This document shows, in pieces, positions 26,054 to 36,200 of a stretch of DNA of 64,000 nucleotides. Positions within the stretch are counted from its first letter, which is position 1. Each line of letters opens with the position of its first letter. The position numbers and the translations under genes were made by a program. Origin of the DNA: SG8-4 sp964598225. GTDB lineage: Bacteria; Planctomycetota; Phycisphaerae; Sedimentisphaerales; Anaerobacaceae. The DNA lies in contig CAZRBG010000001.1 of assembly GCA_964598225.1 (NCBI GenBank), forward strand, positions 124,001 through 188,000, written 5' to 3'. The notes beneath the pieces were generated by a model. The model was not told where the DNA came from, ran no database searches, and saw only the letters and a list, made by a program, of their open reading frames with translations.

Positions 26054-28522
26054 GTGAACGCGCGGAATAGAGCCGATGCAGTTTTGTTTTCAGCGAGTGT
26101 CTTTATTGGATTGCTTTGTTTGGGCGGTTTTGCCTCAGGCCTGCCTCGTTCCGAAGAAAGCGACAAGGCGAGGAAAGCTATTCTCGATCTGATGGGCGGA
26201 CACGAGGAAATAGTCTTTGCCCGTAGACAGGAAGGTAAAGACGGACATTGGTACGCCAACTTCGGGTACTATGCGGGTAATAAACAAAGGAAGGCATACG
26301 GGGCGCTGGGCAGGTTATGCAAGTTGAACGTACGCACCGGTGAGGTGACAAACCTTCTGGACGATCCCGAAGGAACAGTGCGCGACCCACAGGTGCATTA
26401 CGACGGCCGCAGGATAGTCTTTTCGTATCGAAAGGACGGCTCCGATTTCTTCCACCTCTACGAGATCAACGTCGACGGAACAGGTCTTCGCCGGTTGACG
26501 GATGGGCCGTATAACGACATCGAGCCGACATACCTTGCCGATGGGGGGATTCTGTTTTGCTCGGACCGCTGCGATCGCTGGGTGAACTGCTGGCTGACGA
26601 AAGTCGCAGTAATGTATCGCTGCGATGCCGACGGCGGCAACATCCGGCAGCTTTCGAGCAACAACGAGCACGAGAATACTCCCTGGCCCCTGCCGGACGG
26701 CCGCATCCTCTATCAGCGGTGGGAATACGTGGACCGCAGCCAGGTGCATTATCACCATCTCTGGACGACGAACCCCGACGGCACCGGGCAGATGGTCTTC
26801 TACGGCAACATGCGCCCCGGCACTGTGATGATCGACGCCAAGCCCATTCCCGAAACTGATAAGGTTGTCGCCGTCTTCTCTCCCGGTCACGGCCGGCGCG
26901 AGCACGCAGGAGCAATCACAATCGTCAGCCCCAAGCGCGGCCCCGACGAGCTCGCCGCCGCGGAGCGTATCAGCAAGAAGAATAATTACAGAGATCCTTA
27001 CCCGCTCTCGGCGAACCGGTTTCTTGTTGCTCGGGATACGAGCCTGTTACTGATGGATGACAGCGGCGCTGTCGAGCCGATCTACACTTTGCCGCAGGAA
27101 CTGACCAAAGCAGGCATCAAGGTTCACGAGCCCCGGCCGATCATGCCGCGGGCGCGGGAAAGGATAATAGCACCCCGAGCCGAACCGGAAGAAGCTGCCG
27201 GCAGGCTGATCTTGTCCGATGTCTACAACGGGCGGCGCATGGACGGCGTCGAACGCGGGGAGATCAAGAAGCTGCTGGTCCTGGAGACCTTACCCATGCC
27301 GATCCACTACACCGGCGGAATGGACCCCGTGAGTTTCGGCGGGACATTCACTTTGGAGCGGGTCGTTGGAACCGTGCCTGTCGAGCCCGACGGCTCGGCG
27401 TATATGGAGCTGCCGGCGCTTCGCAGCTTTTTCTTCGTGGCGCTGGATGACAACGATGATACGGTCAAGCGGATGCAGAGTTTTCTCACGGTCATGCCGG
27501 GCGAGACGACCAGCTGCGTAGGCTGCCACGAGCAGCGAACCAGGACGCCCGAAAACCGCAGCAGTATGGGGACGCTGATCGCGCTGAAACGACCGCCCAG
27601 CAAAGTCGAAGCGATTGAAGGCATTCCGGACGTCTTTGACTTTCCGCGTGACATCCAGCCTGTTCTGGACAGGCACTGCGTCGAGTGTCACGACTATGAA
27701 AATTACGCCGGCGGCGTTATTCTGACGGGCGACAGAGGACCGATGTTCTCCCACAGCTATTATACGCTGACCTACCTCCGTCAGTTTGTCGACGGCCGTG
27801 ACAATCCCAAGAGCAATCTTCCGCCGCGCTCGATCGGAGCGGCCGCGAGCCCGCTGATGGATAAGATCACGGGCGAGCATTACGACGTTAAAGTCTCGCC
27901 TTCCGAAGAGAAGATGATCCGTTTCTGGATCGAGGCGGGGGCGCCCTATCCCGGAACCTATGGAGCGCTGGGCAGCGGGATGATCGGCGGATACTATGAG
28001 AACCGCCAGGTGAACGCCGATTTCGAGTGGGAGCAAACGAAAGCCGCGGCCATGGCAATTCGTAAGCGATGCATCTCGTGCCATAGCGGCGACAAGGTCA
28101 TTCCCGTTGCTCTTTCCGATGAACGGGGAGTGTCTTTCTGGAGGCCCGACCCCGATGATCCGCGCCTGCGCATGACACGGCATCTGGTCTTCAATTTGTC
28201 GCGTCCGGAAAAGTCGCTGATGCTGCTGGCTCCTCTGGCCGAAGAGGCAGGGGGGTACGAACTCTGTAAAGTCGACGGCGCGCCGGTCTTCGCCGATACG
28301 CAAGACCGGGGTTATCAAAAGATTCTGGCTATGTGCAGACGGGGCAAGGCGGAACTCGAGAAGATCAAAAGATTCGACATGCCCGGCTTCGTTCCGCCTG
28401 CAGGTTACGTCAATGAGATGAAGAGATACGGCATCCTGCCGGAAGACCATCCGGAAGACGAGGTGATCGACGTCTATGCGACCGACAGAAGGTACTGGCA
28501 ATCGCTTTGGTACAAGCCGTGA
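26054..28522 (+). CDS. HzsA-related exported beta-propeller/multihaem protein
   Basis: An 822-residue exported protein. After a signal peptide (LFSASVFIGLLCLGGFASG) comes a TolB/PD40-like propeller (GRRIVFSYRKDGSDFFHLYEI, LADGGILFCSDRC), then a C-terminal half with three CxxCH haem-attachment motifs at about residues 488, 542 and 673. The layout matches the HzsA-related group, named after the hydrazine synthase alpha subunit. Proteins of this group occur in many planctomycetes that do not do anammox, so hydrazine synthesis is not implied. The start is GTG at 26054, fixed by TGGAGG 7 bases upstream. It is single, divergent from the DUF1080-ThuA gene. A role in periplasmic electron transfer is inference. 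Confidence 0.85.
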   Translation: MNARNRADAVLFSASVFIGLLCLGGFASGLPRSEESDKARKAILDLMGGHEEIVFARRQEGKDGHWYANFGYYAGNKQRKAYGALGRLCKLNVRTGEVTNLLDDPEGTVRDPQVHYDGRRIVFSYRKDGSDFFHLYEINVDGTGLRRLTDGPYNDIEPTYLADGGILFCSDRCDRWVNCWLTKVAVMYRCDADGGNIRQLSSNNEHENTPWPLPDGRILYQRWEYVDRSQVHYHHLWTTNPDGTGQMVFYGNMRPGTVMIDAKPIPETDKVVAVFSPGHGRREHAGAITIVSPKRGPDELAAAERISKKNNYRDPYPLSANRFLVARDTSLLLMDDSGAVEPIYTLPQELTKAGIKVHEPRPIMPRARERIIAPRAEPEEAAGRLILSDVYNGRRMDGVERGEIKKLLVLETLPMPIHYTGGMDPVSFGGTFTLERVVGTVPVEPDGSAYMELPALRSFFFVALDDNDDTVKRMQSFLTVMPGETTSCVGCHEQRTRTPENRSSMGTLIALKRPPSKVEAIEGIPDVFDFPRDIQPVLDRHCVECHDYENYAGGVILTGDRGPMFSHSYYTLTYLRQFVDGRDNPKSNLPPRSIGAAASPLMDKITGEHYDVKVSPSEEKMIRFWIEAGAPYPGTYGALGSGMIGGYYENRQVNADFEWEQTKAAAMAIRKRCISCHSGDKVIPVALSDERGVSFWRPDPDDPRLRMTRHLVFNLSRPEKSLMLLAPLAEEAGGYELCKVDGAPVFADTQDRGYQKILAMCRRGKAELEKIKRFDMPGFVPPAGYVNEMKRYGILPEDHPEDEVIDVYATDRRYWQSLWYKP

Positions 28523-28614
28523 GATCGATACCCGTCGTGATCGGGGTGTGGTCCTATGGACCCGGACCCCTGACGGGGTGCACATCCTGCCGGATAGCCG
28601 CGCGCCCTGACTCG

Positions 28615-29907
28615 TCACAAATGCCAGGGACTTCGCATCGGGCGTGTGAGCATGCGGTTGGCCTGAGTGTCGTTGAAGAATCGCTCAGTTTTCGGGTCCC
28701 ACTCCAATCGGCGCGACAGCCGCATCGCGATGTCACTGAGGTGGCAGACGGTATCGGTTCGAACGGCCGAATCTATCGACGAAACTGGCGTGCTCCGGCT
28801 TTTCACGCAATCGAGGAAATTTTCCGCGTGGTCGGCGCTGTTGGCCAGGTGTGTTTCTTCGGGGCCGATCCTTTCGTCGAGAAGAGATTTGGGTTGTGCG
28901 TCGATGGATCCCCGCTTGACGAACACCCATCCCTCATCGCCCTCGAAGAGGACACCCTGACGATGCTTCTTGTTGTCCACGAAATTTAGTGTCACGCCGT
29001 TGGCGTATTTGAGCCTGACGTCCCATGCGACCGCGCAGTCGTACAAGCCGTCTTTGGGGAAAACGCCCGAACCTTCAACCTCCACCGGTCCGCTGCTGTC
29101 GGCGCCGTTGCCCCACTGGGCGATATCGACGTGGTGAATGCCCCAGGTAGTGATCCAGCCGAGAGAGAAATTACTTATATGTCCCCAGTTGCCGCACGAG
29201 CCGACCACGCCCTGAGTATGAGGCATCCACCTGGCGGGCCCGACCCACATATCATAATCGAGGTGCGACGGAACACACGAAGGCGGATACGAGTCCACAA
29301 TCCGGCTGGCCGGAGTAGCTGCGATGATCTTTCGCAGCTTGCCGATTCTGCCGTTGCGGACCAGTTCACAGGCGAAGCGGAAGTTACGACCCGAGCGCTG
29401 TTGTGTTCCGAACTGGAAAATGCGGTTGTACTTCTTGATTGCCTCTCGAAGTGCAATATCCTCGGAAACGCTCAGGCCGAGAGGCTTTTCCTGGTATATG
29501 TCTTTTCCCGCGCGTGCCGCTTCGACCGAATGAAGCACGTGCCATTGGTCCGGGCTGGCTATCAGGACTGCGTCGATGTCATCGCGCGCCAGTAGGTCTC
29601 GGTAGTCACTATATGCGGCACAATCCCAGTTGCCGTTATTGGAGTTCACGATAACACGCGCACGATCCAGGCGTCTGGAATCGACATCGCAGACCGCGAC
29701 CATCCGGCAGTCCTTGCGGCCTATAAGCGCCTCCATGATCTTCCTGCCCCGGCCGCCGACGCCGATGGTGCCCATGGTTATCCTCTCGCTGGCGGCTACA
29801 TTGCCGGCCCTTCCCAGCACCGACGAGGTTATGATGTTCGGAAACGTGATGATGCCGGCAATGCCCGAAAGCACCTCTCTTCGGTTCGGTCGAATAATCC
29901 TGTGCAT
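28615..29907 (-). CDS. Tat-exported Gfo/Idh/MocA-family oxidoreductase
   Basis: About 430 residues. The Tat-type leader (NRREVLSGIAGIITFPNII) is followed by a Rossmann fold (TMGTIGVGGRGRKIMEAL), AVCDVDSRRLDRA, the ASPDQWHVLHSVEAARAGKDIYQEKPLGLS motif with the conserved Glu-Lys-Pro, and the C-terminal substrate domain with DYDMWVGPARW and WGIHHVDIAQWG. These exported NAD(P)-dependent enzymes, which keep the cofactor through folded Tat export, oxidise sugars or glycosides, often at C3. It begins 14 bp after the ThuA-DUF1080 gene and shares a unit with it and with the oxidoreductase at 31512, a sensible set for 3-keto-glycoside cleavage. Confidence 0.9.
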   Translation of the reverse strand: MHRIIRPNRREVLSGIAGIITFPNIITSSVLGRAGNVAASERITMGTIGVGGRGRKIMEALIGRKDCRMVAVCDVDSRRLDRARVIVNSNNGNWDCAAYSDYRDLLARDDIDAVLIASPDQWHVLHSVEAARAGKDIYQEKPLGLSVSEDIALREAIKKYNRIFQFGTQQRSGRNFRFACELVRNGRIGKLRKIIAATPASRIVDSYPPSCVPSHLDYDMWVGPARWMPHTQGVVGSCGNWGHISNFSLGWITTWGIHHVDIAQWGNGADSSGPVEVEGSGVFPKDGLYDCAVAWDVRLKYANGVTLNFVDNKKHRQGVLFEGDEGWVFVKRGSIDAQPKSLLDERIGPEETHLANSADHAENFLDCVKSRSTPVSSIDSAVRTDTVCHLSDIAMRLSRRLEWDPKTERFFNDTQANRMLTRPMRSPWHL

Positions 29908-29921
29908 TAATATCTCCTTCG

Positions 29922-31475
29922 TCAAAACTGCCGAATTCTGATATCCTTGAACTGTACGAGCATATCCGGGCCTCGGTGAACCTGCAGCGCGAGCTTGCCC
30001 GATGGAATCCTGCGCGGGTCGTTGTCCTGAAGGTCACACATGGTGACGCCGTTAATCTTGAGTATGATACGACCGTCTTTGGCGCTGAGTGTATAATCGT
30101 TCCACTGCCCGGGCTTGACTTTCTCGAGCAGTTCATCCGGATCTCCCACGCTGCCGACGACTTTGCGATTGCCGTCTTTGCCGATGACTACCTTCTGTCC
30201 CCGCTCGGCCAATATTCCCCGCAGGGTGTATTCCATGATTACGCCGGTCCAACGGCCGTCGGCGGAAAAATCCGCCTGACAGCCTATCAGCGGCTCGGGG
30301 TGCATAGCCGTGCGCTCCCTGCTTCTGAAGTAGATGCCGGAATTGCCGTTCTCGATTCGGAACTTCAAACGCAGCTCGAAGTCCCCGACGTCGCCGCCGG
30401 TCCAGATAAGGAAGGTATTCTCCGAGATTCGATTCTTCGGCGTTGTCTGTCCCGTAATGGCGCCTTCTTTCACGGACCATATCCTGGGATTACCTCTCCA
30501 GCCCAGCAGGTTTCTGCCGTTGAAGATGCTTGTGAATCCGGGTTCGATGCCGATTTTGGCGCTCGGCGTCGCATCGGCCTCGAGATCGCCGGTGGCAAAT
30601 TGTATGCCGTCCAGATAAAAACGCAGTATCTTCGGGTTCCACCAGATTTCCGTCCGATGACCGATAGCGCAATAGAATACCCGTCCTCTGCCGTGCCGCT
30701 TGATCCAGGCCAGGCCGAAGTCGTTGTCCGTCCGGTGGACCCACGGAACGTCCATATTGGTCTTTTCAACATCGAGCGACAGCAACACCCGCAGCTTTTC
30801 CCGTGAATAGGGCTCACGAAACTGGAATATCTCATCGGCCAGGCGAAAGTCCTTGCCCTCGAACGCCGCGAGCAGAGGATGGCCCGGCTCTTCGAGTTTT
30901 ATGCCGACTTCTTCGTTCCAGGGATGTCCCCAGTAGCCCGCGCCGAGAAGCTCCCGGAATTCGGGCCAGTGGGTGTTGCCGCCGACTGCGTGATGATAGG
31001 CGACGATTCCTCCGCCCTGCGAAATCCAGTCCATCAGGCTCCGGCGCAGCAATTTCTCGACTGCGTCCTGATCGGAACCGTATGCCTTGAATTTGTGCAT
31101 ATCCTTTTCGGTGGGCCTGATCCACTTGCCGTTGCTGTTGTTAAAGATTATCGCGTCGAATTTCTTGAGATTCTCCGGCAGGTACATCGCGACGTCGTCA
31201 CTGACGACCGGCTCGTATGCGCCCGTCATCTCGCCCAGCAGCTTCATGGCGTGCTCGGCCTGCGGAACGCAGTAGCCCTTGTGGGGACACTTGTCCATGA
31301 AAGGCGTGTTCCAGATCAGCACCCGACGAGGCTCTCTGGGCTCAACGCGAGCCTTTTTCGGAACCGCGTTCGCGATTCGTTTAGCCTGCTGTTCGGTCAG
31401 TTCTCCGATTGAGGTTGCAGGCAATGCGAAAATTATAAATGCCAGGACAATCTTGTACCTATTGAGTTCACACAT
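29922..31475 (-). CDS. ThuA-DUF1080 fusion protein
   Basis: A 517-residue exported protein with a signal peptide (IVLAFIIFALPATSIGE), a ThuA domain (RRVLIWNTPFMDKCPHKGYCVPQAEH to RGRVFYCAIGHRTEIWW) and then a DUF1080 3-keto-disaccharide-hydrolase domain (FTSIFNGRNLLGWRGN to MLVQFKDIRIRQF). The order is opposite to the fusion at 24495, though the pair of domains is the same. It lies between two Gfo/Idh/MocA genes with gaps of 14 and 36 bp, fitting a pathway in which an oxidoreductase makes the 3-keto sugar that this protein then cleaves. An AAGGAG 9 bases before the ATG supports the start. Confidence 0.88.
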   Translation of the reverse strand: MCELNRYKIVLAFIIFALPATSIGELTEQQAKRIANAVPKKARVEPREPRRVLIWNTPFMDKCPHKGYCVPQAEHAMKLLGEMTGAYEPVVSDDVAMYLPENLKKFDAIIFNNSNGKWIRPTEKDMHKFKAYGSDQDAVEKLLRRSLMDWISQGGGIVAYHHAVGGNTHWPEFRELLGAGYWGHPWNEEVGIKLEEPGHPLLAAFEGKDFRLADEIFQFREPYSREKLRVLLSLDVEKTNMDVPWVHRTDNDFGLAWIKRHGRGRVFYCAIGHRTEIWWNPKILRFYLDGIQFATGDLEADATPSAKIGIEPGFTSIFNGRNLLGWRGNPRIWSVKEGAITGQTTPKNRISENTFLIWTGGDVGDFELRLKFRIENGNSGIYFRSRERTAMHPEPLIGCQADFSADGRWTGVIMEYTLRGILAERGQKVVIGKDGNRKVVGSVGDPDELLEKVKPGQWNDYTLSAKDGRIILKINGVTMCDLQDNDPRRIPSGKLALQVHRGPDMLVQFKDIRIRQF

Positions 31476-31511
31476 GATCGAATACTCCTTGTGACTTCTT
31501 TCCCGACCGAT

Positions 31512-32888
31512 TCACAAAGACCAACCTTCCCGGTATTGATGCCTCAGCGCCCTGTCCGCCTCGGCGTTGTCGGCAATTTTCAGTGCAGCCGGATCGAACT
31601 CGATGGGTTCACCGACCAGGGTCGAAACGTTTCCGAGCAGGACGAACTCGGCCAACCGGCCTGCATAGTCAAAGCTCGACATAGCCGGCGGTCCGCCGTT
31701 GCACCCTTCGAGCCATTCCCGCTCGTGGCCGCGAGCGCGAGGGAGCGTTTTGGGCGGCCCTTCGAAGTCCGTGAATTTGTCTTCCGGCAACAGGCTGAAG
31801 GACATGTTATGGCCGGTCGAGTGGATCATACCCTTTGTGCCGATCAGAAGGCAGCCTGCATGGTCGCGCCATTTCTTCTCTCCGGCGTCGCCCCAGTCCA
31901 GCCGCCGTCCCATTAGCTGCTCGATCATGAGTCGCGGTCCCGGTGCCTGGCCCGGGCCGTTGTACCAGTTGATTCTAACCGGCGGCATATCGCCCCTTGC
32001 GGGAAAGTCATAGCGGATAATCTCCCACCTCGGCAGCGAGTGCTTGTGAACCCCTGAGACCTCCGGGATTAGCCTGATCGGCCCGGATTGATCCTCCCAG
32101 AGCGTGTCGAGTCGCAGGGCCTTGAACGGCAGGTTCATCGTATGCGAGGCCCAGTTGCCGAGGTTACCCGTGCCGAAGTCTCGCCAGCCGTGCCAGCCAT
32201 TGACCCACCTCGAGTTGTAAGGCCTGAACTTGGTCGGCCCCAGCCACAGGTCCCAATGAAGGTAGTCCGGCAGGTCGTGCTCGTCAGTCGGCAGGGGCCT
32301 GTCACCGGGACCGCCGCCGGTATTCCAGGCATGCACGTCCCTAATCTTGCCGATCACACCGGCCTGGACCAGCTCGACTGCCCGGCGAAAGGCCTCGCTG
32401 CTGGTCCCCTGATTACCCATCTGCGTGGCGACTTTGCATTCAGCAGCCATCCGGCGAAGCCTGCGGGCCTCTGAAAGCGTGCGAGTCAGAGGTTTTTCGC
32501 AATAGACGTGCTTGCCCATCTTCATCGCCGTCGCCGAGGCCATAGCGTGCGAGTGGTCCGGCACGGCTATCACCACCGCCTCGATCTGTTTGTCCATTTC
32601 GTCAAGCATTTTGCGATAGTCGAAGTACTTTTTCGCATCCGGAACCTCTTTGAAGGAGAGGCTTGCCTTCCTTTCGTTGACGTCGCACATCGCTACGACG
32701 TTGGTGCCCAGCTTCGGCATAGTCCCGACGAACCACCTGCCCCGCCCGCCGACGCCGATCAGCGCGATACTGAGTTTTTCATTCGCGGCATACGTTCGGA
32801 CCGAACTACTATTGTCCAAAACAAGCAACCCTGCCGCTCCGATTCCCGTTTTAGTGAGAAAGCTGCGGCGGCTGATTCGAGATTCCAT
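31512..32888 (-). CDS. Tat-exported Gfo/Idh/MocA-family oxidoreductase
   Basis: A 458-residue paralogue of the gene at 28615. The twin-Arg leader is ISRRSFLTKTGIGAAGLLVL. The Rossmann motif is ALIGVGGRGRWFVGTM. VAVPDHSHAMASATAMKMGKHVYCEKPLTRTLSEA carries the EKP motif, and the substrate domain contains DLWLGPTKFRPYN and GNWASHTMNLPF. It is first in the three-gene minus-strand unit ending at 28615. A promoter was not identified within the 340-bp upstream region, which carries a palindromic repeat. The substrate is unknown. The paralogous pair may act on the two ends of one pathway (oxidation and re-reduction), which is inference. Confidence 0.9.
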   Translation of the reverse strand: MESRISRRSFLTKTGIGAAGLLVLDNSSSVRTYAANEKLSIALIGVGGRGRWFVGTMPKLGTNVVAMCDVNERKASLSFKEVPDAKKYFDYRKMLDEMDKQIEAVVIAVPDHSHAMASATAMKMGKHVYCEKPLTRTLSEARRLRRMAAECKVATQMGNQGTSSEAFRRAVELVQAGVIGKIRDVHAWNTGGGPGDRPLPTDEHDLPDYLHWDLWLGPTKFRPYNSRWVNGWHGWRDFGTGNLGNWASHTMNLPFKALRLDTLWEDQSGPIRLIPEVSGVHKHSLPRWEIIRYDFPARGDMPPVRINWYNGPGQAPGPRLMIEQLMGRRLDWGDAGEKKWRDHAGCLLIGTKGMIHSTGHNMSFSLLPEDKFTDFEGPPKTLPRARGHEREWLEGCNGGPPAMSSFDYAGRLAEFVLLGNVSTLVGEPIEFDPAALKIADNAEADRALRHQYREGWSL

Positions 32889-33102
32889 TTGCTTTCACCC
32901 TTTCAATAGAGGTTCACATGTTATATCCGGTAGTCCATCCAACTACAGACACAGATAACACCACAGAATTCTACCTGCTCAATGCGAACAATGCAAAAGA
33001 TTCAAGAGGGCTATTTCGGATGGTATCAGAATGGTTGAATTTTGAAGTGTTTTGGATTTTGGATTTGAAATTTTGGATTTGAAATATTACATTTCTGTTG
33101 CC

Positions 33103-33195
33103 GTTTGTGGTGTGGCTGTAAGAGCGTGCCGAAGGGGCATTGTGGCGAGGCCGTCCCGCCCTCGGATCTGAACGCCTTACGGCGTCACTACAAAC
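33103..33195. repeat. Palindromic dispersed repeat, 93-bp composite copy
   Basis: The ends are near-inverted (GTTTGTGGTG at 33103 and CACTACAAAC at 33195). The right end holds the family half-unit GTTTGTAGTGACGCC followed by GTAAGGCGTT on the minus strand (33171-33195). The same half-unit occurs at 33322, 39193 and 39252. The rest of the 343-bp gap (32889-33231) has an AT-rich stretch with TTTTGGATTTGAAA repeated near 33052-33082. Confidence 0.7.
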
Positions 33196-33231
33196 TATTG
33201 AATGTCTATCTTATATTGGCAGGTGAACGTC

Positions 33232-36200
33232 ATGACAAGTCTTCACAAATATTTCTGCACCATTCTTCTTACCGTATTTGTGTTCACCGCTTGTAGTGTG
33301 CCAGTAAGGGCATCTGAAAAGAACGCCTCACGGCGTCACTACAAACGCACGGATGTTAGAGCGTGGGAGGGGACTATAACGATTCCCACCTACGACTGGT
33401 CCGAGGACATCAATCCAAAGCTCTGGGCTCTCGAAAGCGGCACAAAGTTCTCAACTACGGTTAAAGGCGCGATCGTCTATCCTTACACAATGCAGGACGA
33501 TCTTTCCAGGACTAAGAAAGATCGGACATACAAAGCGCTGTTTCTGGAGAACGAATATCTTAAAGTCACCTGCCTTCCGGAATTGGGCGGCCGGCTGCAT
33601 TCGGTTTTTGACAAGACCGAGGGCGAGGAGATGTTCCATCTCAACGATGTGATAAAGCCGGGCATGATCGCGATGCGCGGGGCCTGGATCAGCGGCGGCG
33701 TCGAGTGGAACGCCGGGCCGCACGGGCACACTGTGACCGTTCTTTCGCCGGTTGATGCGATTTTGGGCGAGAATTCCGACGGCTCGGCGTACCTTGAGAT
33801 CAACAACCTGGAAAAAAGCCAGCGGACCCAATGGACGGTGCGCGTTACTCTGCACCCCGGCAAGGCTTATCTGGACGAGCGAATTCGCCTCTTTAACCCC
33901 GTCGATGCGATGAGTCCGTACTACTTCTGGAACTGCACGGCCTTTCCCAATCGAAAGGGCATGCGTTTTATCTACCCGATGACTCTCGGCACGGATCATG
34001 CCGGCGTCAAATTCTTCAACTGGCCTGTTCACGAGGGTAAGGACCTTACCTGGCTCAAGAACTATGAGACGTCTTCTTCGGTCTTTTCAGTAAATTGCGT
34101 ATTCGATTTCTTCGGCGCCTACGACGTCGATGCCGACCGCGGCATCGTGCAGACTGCCGACCATCACGAGCTGAGCGGCAAAAAGGCCTGGACCTGGGGA
34201 ACGTGGGATTTCGGCCTGGTGAGCCAGCAGAATCTGACCGACAACGACGGCCCCTACATCGAGGTCCAGAGCGGCCCGCTGCCGACACAGTCCGATTACG
34301 GCATGTTGATGCCCAGGCAGCAAGTCTCATGGCAGGAATACTGGTATCCCGTCCACGGACTCGGAGACGGCTTCGAATACGCGAACAGGGATGTCGCCGT
34401 GCAGACCGAACGCAAGGACGGCAGGCTAACGTTGCGAATTATCTCGACCGGAGAATTTCTGGGGGCAACCTGCACTATCGATCAGTACCGGGAAATTGTC
34501 ACGAAGACCATTGATCTTACTCCGAAGAATCCGCAGATAGTGACGTTTCAGCAAGAATCCAAATCACCTGTTCACTTTGTGATCAGGAACAGGCAAAGGA
34601 CTGTGCTTGGTGAGTTCACCACACCTCTGCCGATACCTGAGCAGGCTCCGCCCGAACCATCGGCGTTGATGACAGAGTCTGATGAGCAGCTTACGCTGCA
34701 AGAGAAGTTCCTGCGAGGCCGAAAGCACGACTTGGCGACAAATCGCCGGAAGGCCCGGGAGTATTATGAAATGGCCCTGGCGGAAGATCCGCAGTATTCG
34801 CCGGCTCTGCGCGGACTCGCCATACTTGATGTCGAAGCGGGGCTTTACGAGAAAGCCGCCGAGCGACTGAAGGTAGCTGCGAGCAGGGACGATGCCGACG
34901 GATTGTCGTGGTATTTCCTTGGTGTATGCCACCTTAAGACACGCAACGAAAAAGAGGCACTCACCTGCGCTTCCAAAGCGGCGAGGTGTTCCGGCACCGC
35001 CTCTCTCGGTCACGACCTGGCCGGCCGCGCCTACATGCGCTTGGGCGAATATGCGAAGGCGGTGACGGAATTCGAGAAGGCGGGACTGCACAATCGCACC
35101 GACACCAAAATAAAGAATCATCTGATGCTGGCTCTTTATGCATCGGGTGACGAGACCTCGGCCTACGAGCTTGCAGAGCAGAGAGTCAGACGAAATCCCA
35201 CGGATCTCGTGCCGAGGGCTCTGCTGGCCCTGCGGACCGAGAAGGAGATGGATGATTTCATCCACGAGGCGCGGGCTTTTGTTGGAGAGGACGAATTCCA
35301 GATGTTGGAGGCCTATCTCTTCTTTTCCGAACTGGGACTGACCAGGCAGGCCGGGTGGCTATTGCAAGCAGTGTGCGTCGAGGCCGTACCCGAATATAAG
35401 CGCAGTCCGTTGCCGCTCTATTACCGGGCCTACTACGAATCTCAGGCGAGATCTGACCCGGGGCTGATCAGGAGATCTCTGAGGCAGGCGGCACGCATCC
35501 ACAAGGATTTCGTCTTTCCGTCGCGTCCCGAGGCGATCGAAGTGCTCAGATACGCTGTCAGGAGCAGTCCGAAAGATGCCCACGCACATTTACACCTGGG
35601 CAATCTCTATGCGCATCTGGGCCGGGTCGATGAGGCAGTCGGGCACTGGCGAAAGGCGGCAGACCTGGACTCGTCGCTGAGTGTCGCGTTTCGCAATCTC
35701 GGTCTTCATGCCTGGGCGGCCGAGGAGGATCTATCGAAAGCTGAAAAGCTTTATCTCAAAGCAATTTGCGCTCGGCCTAAGGATCAGACTTTGTACCGTG
35801 ATCTTGCTGATGTTTTGCTCGCGGCAGACAAGCGGCCCGAGGCGATCAAGGTTATGGAATCTACACCGTTCGAGACGCTTCGACGTGCCGACATCATCAT
35901 TATGCTCGCACAGGCTTACGTCGATGAGAGGATGTATGACGAAGCAATCAATCTGCTTGAATCGACGCCGTACTTTGTCAACTGGGAAGGTCAGACAATC
36001 ACGTGGGATTTGTTCCATAAGGCTCATGTGGAGCGAGGTCTGAAACGATATGAAGACAAGAAATTTGCTGCGGCATTAAGAGACTTCGAGGTGGCTCTGA
36101 CCTATCCGGAGAACATCGGCGTCGGGCGTTCGAACAGGCCGCAGGAAGCACGTGCGCAGTATTGGCGCGGCAAGGCGCTGCAAGCCCTCGGACGCGAACA

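Noticed and set aside
26054..28522. Hydrazine synthase subunit, implying anammox
   Set aside because: Only distant family resemblance; no HzsB/C, Hdh or other nitrogen genes in the window.
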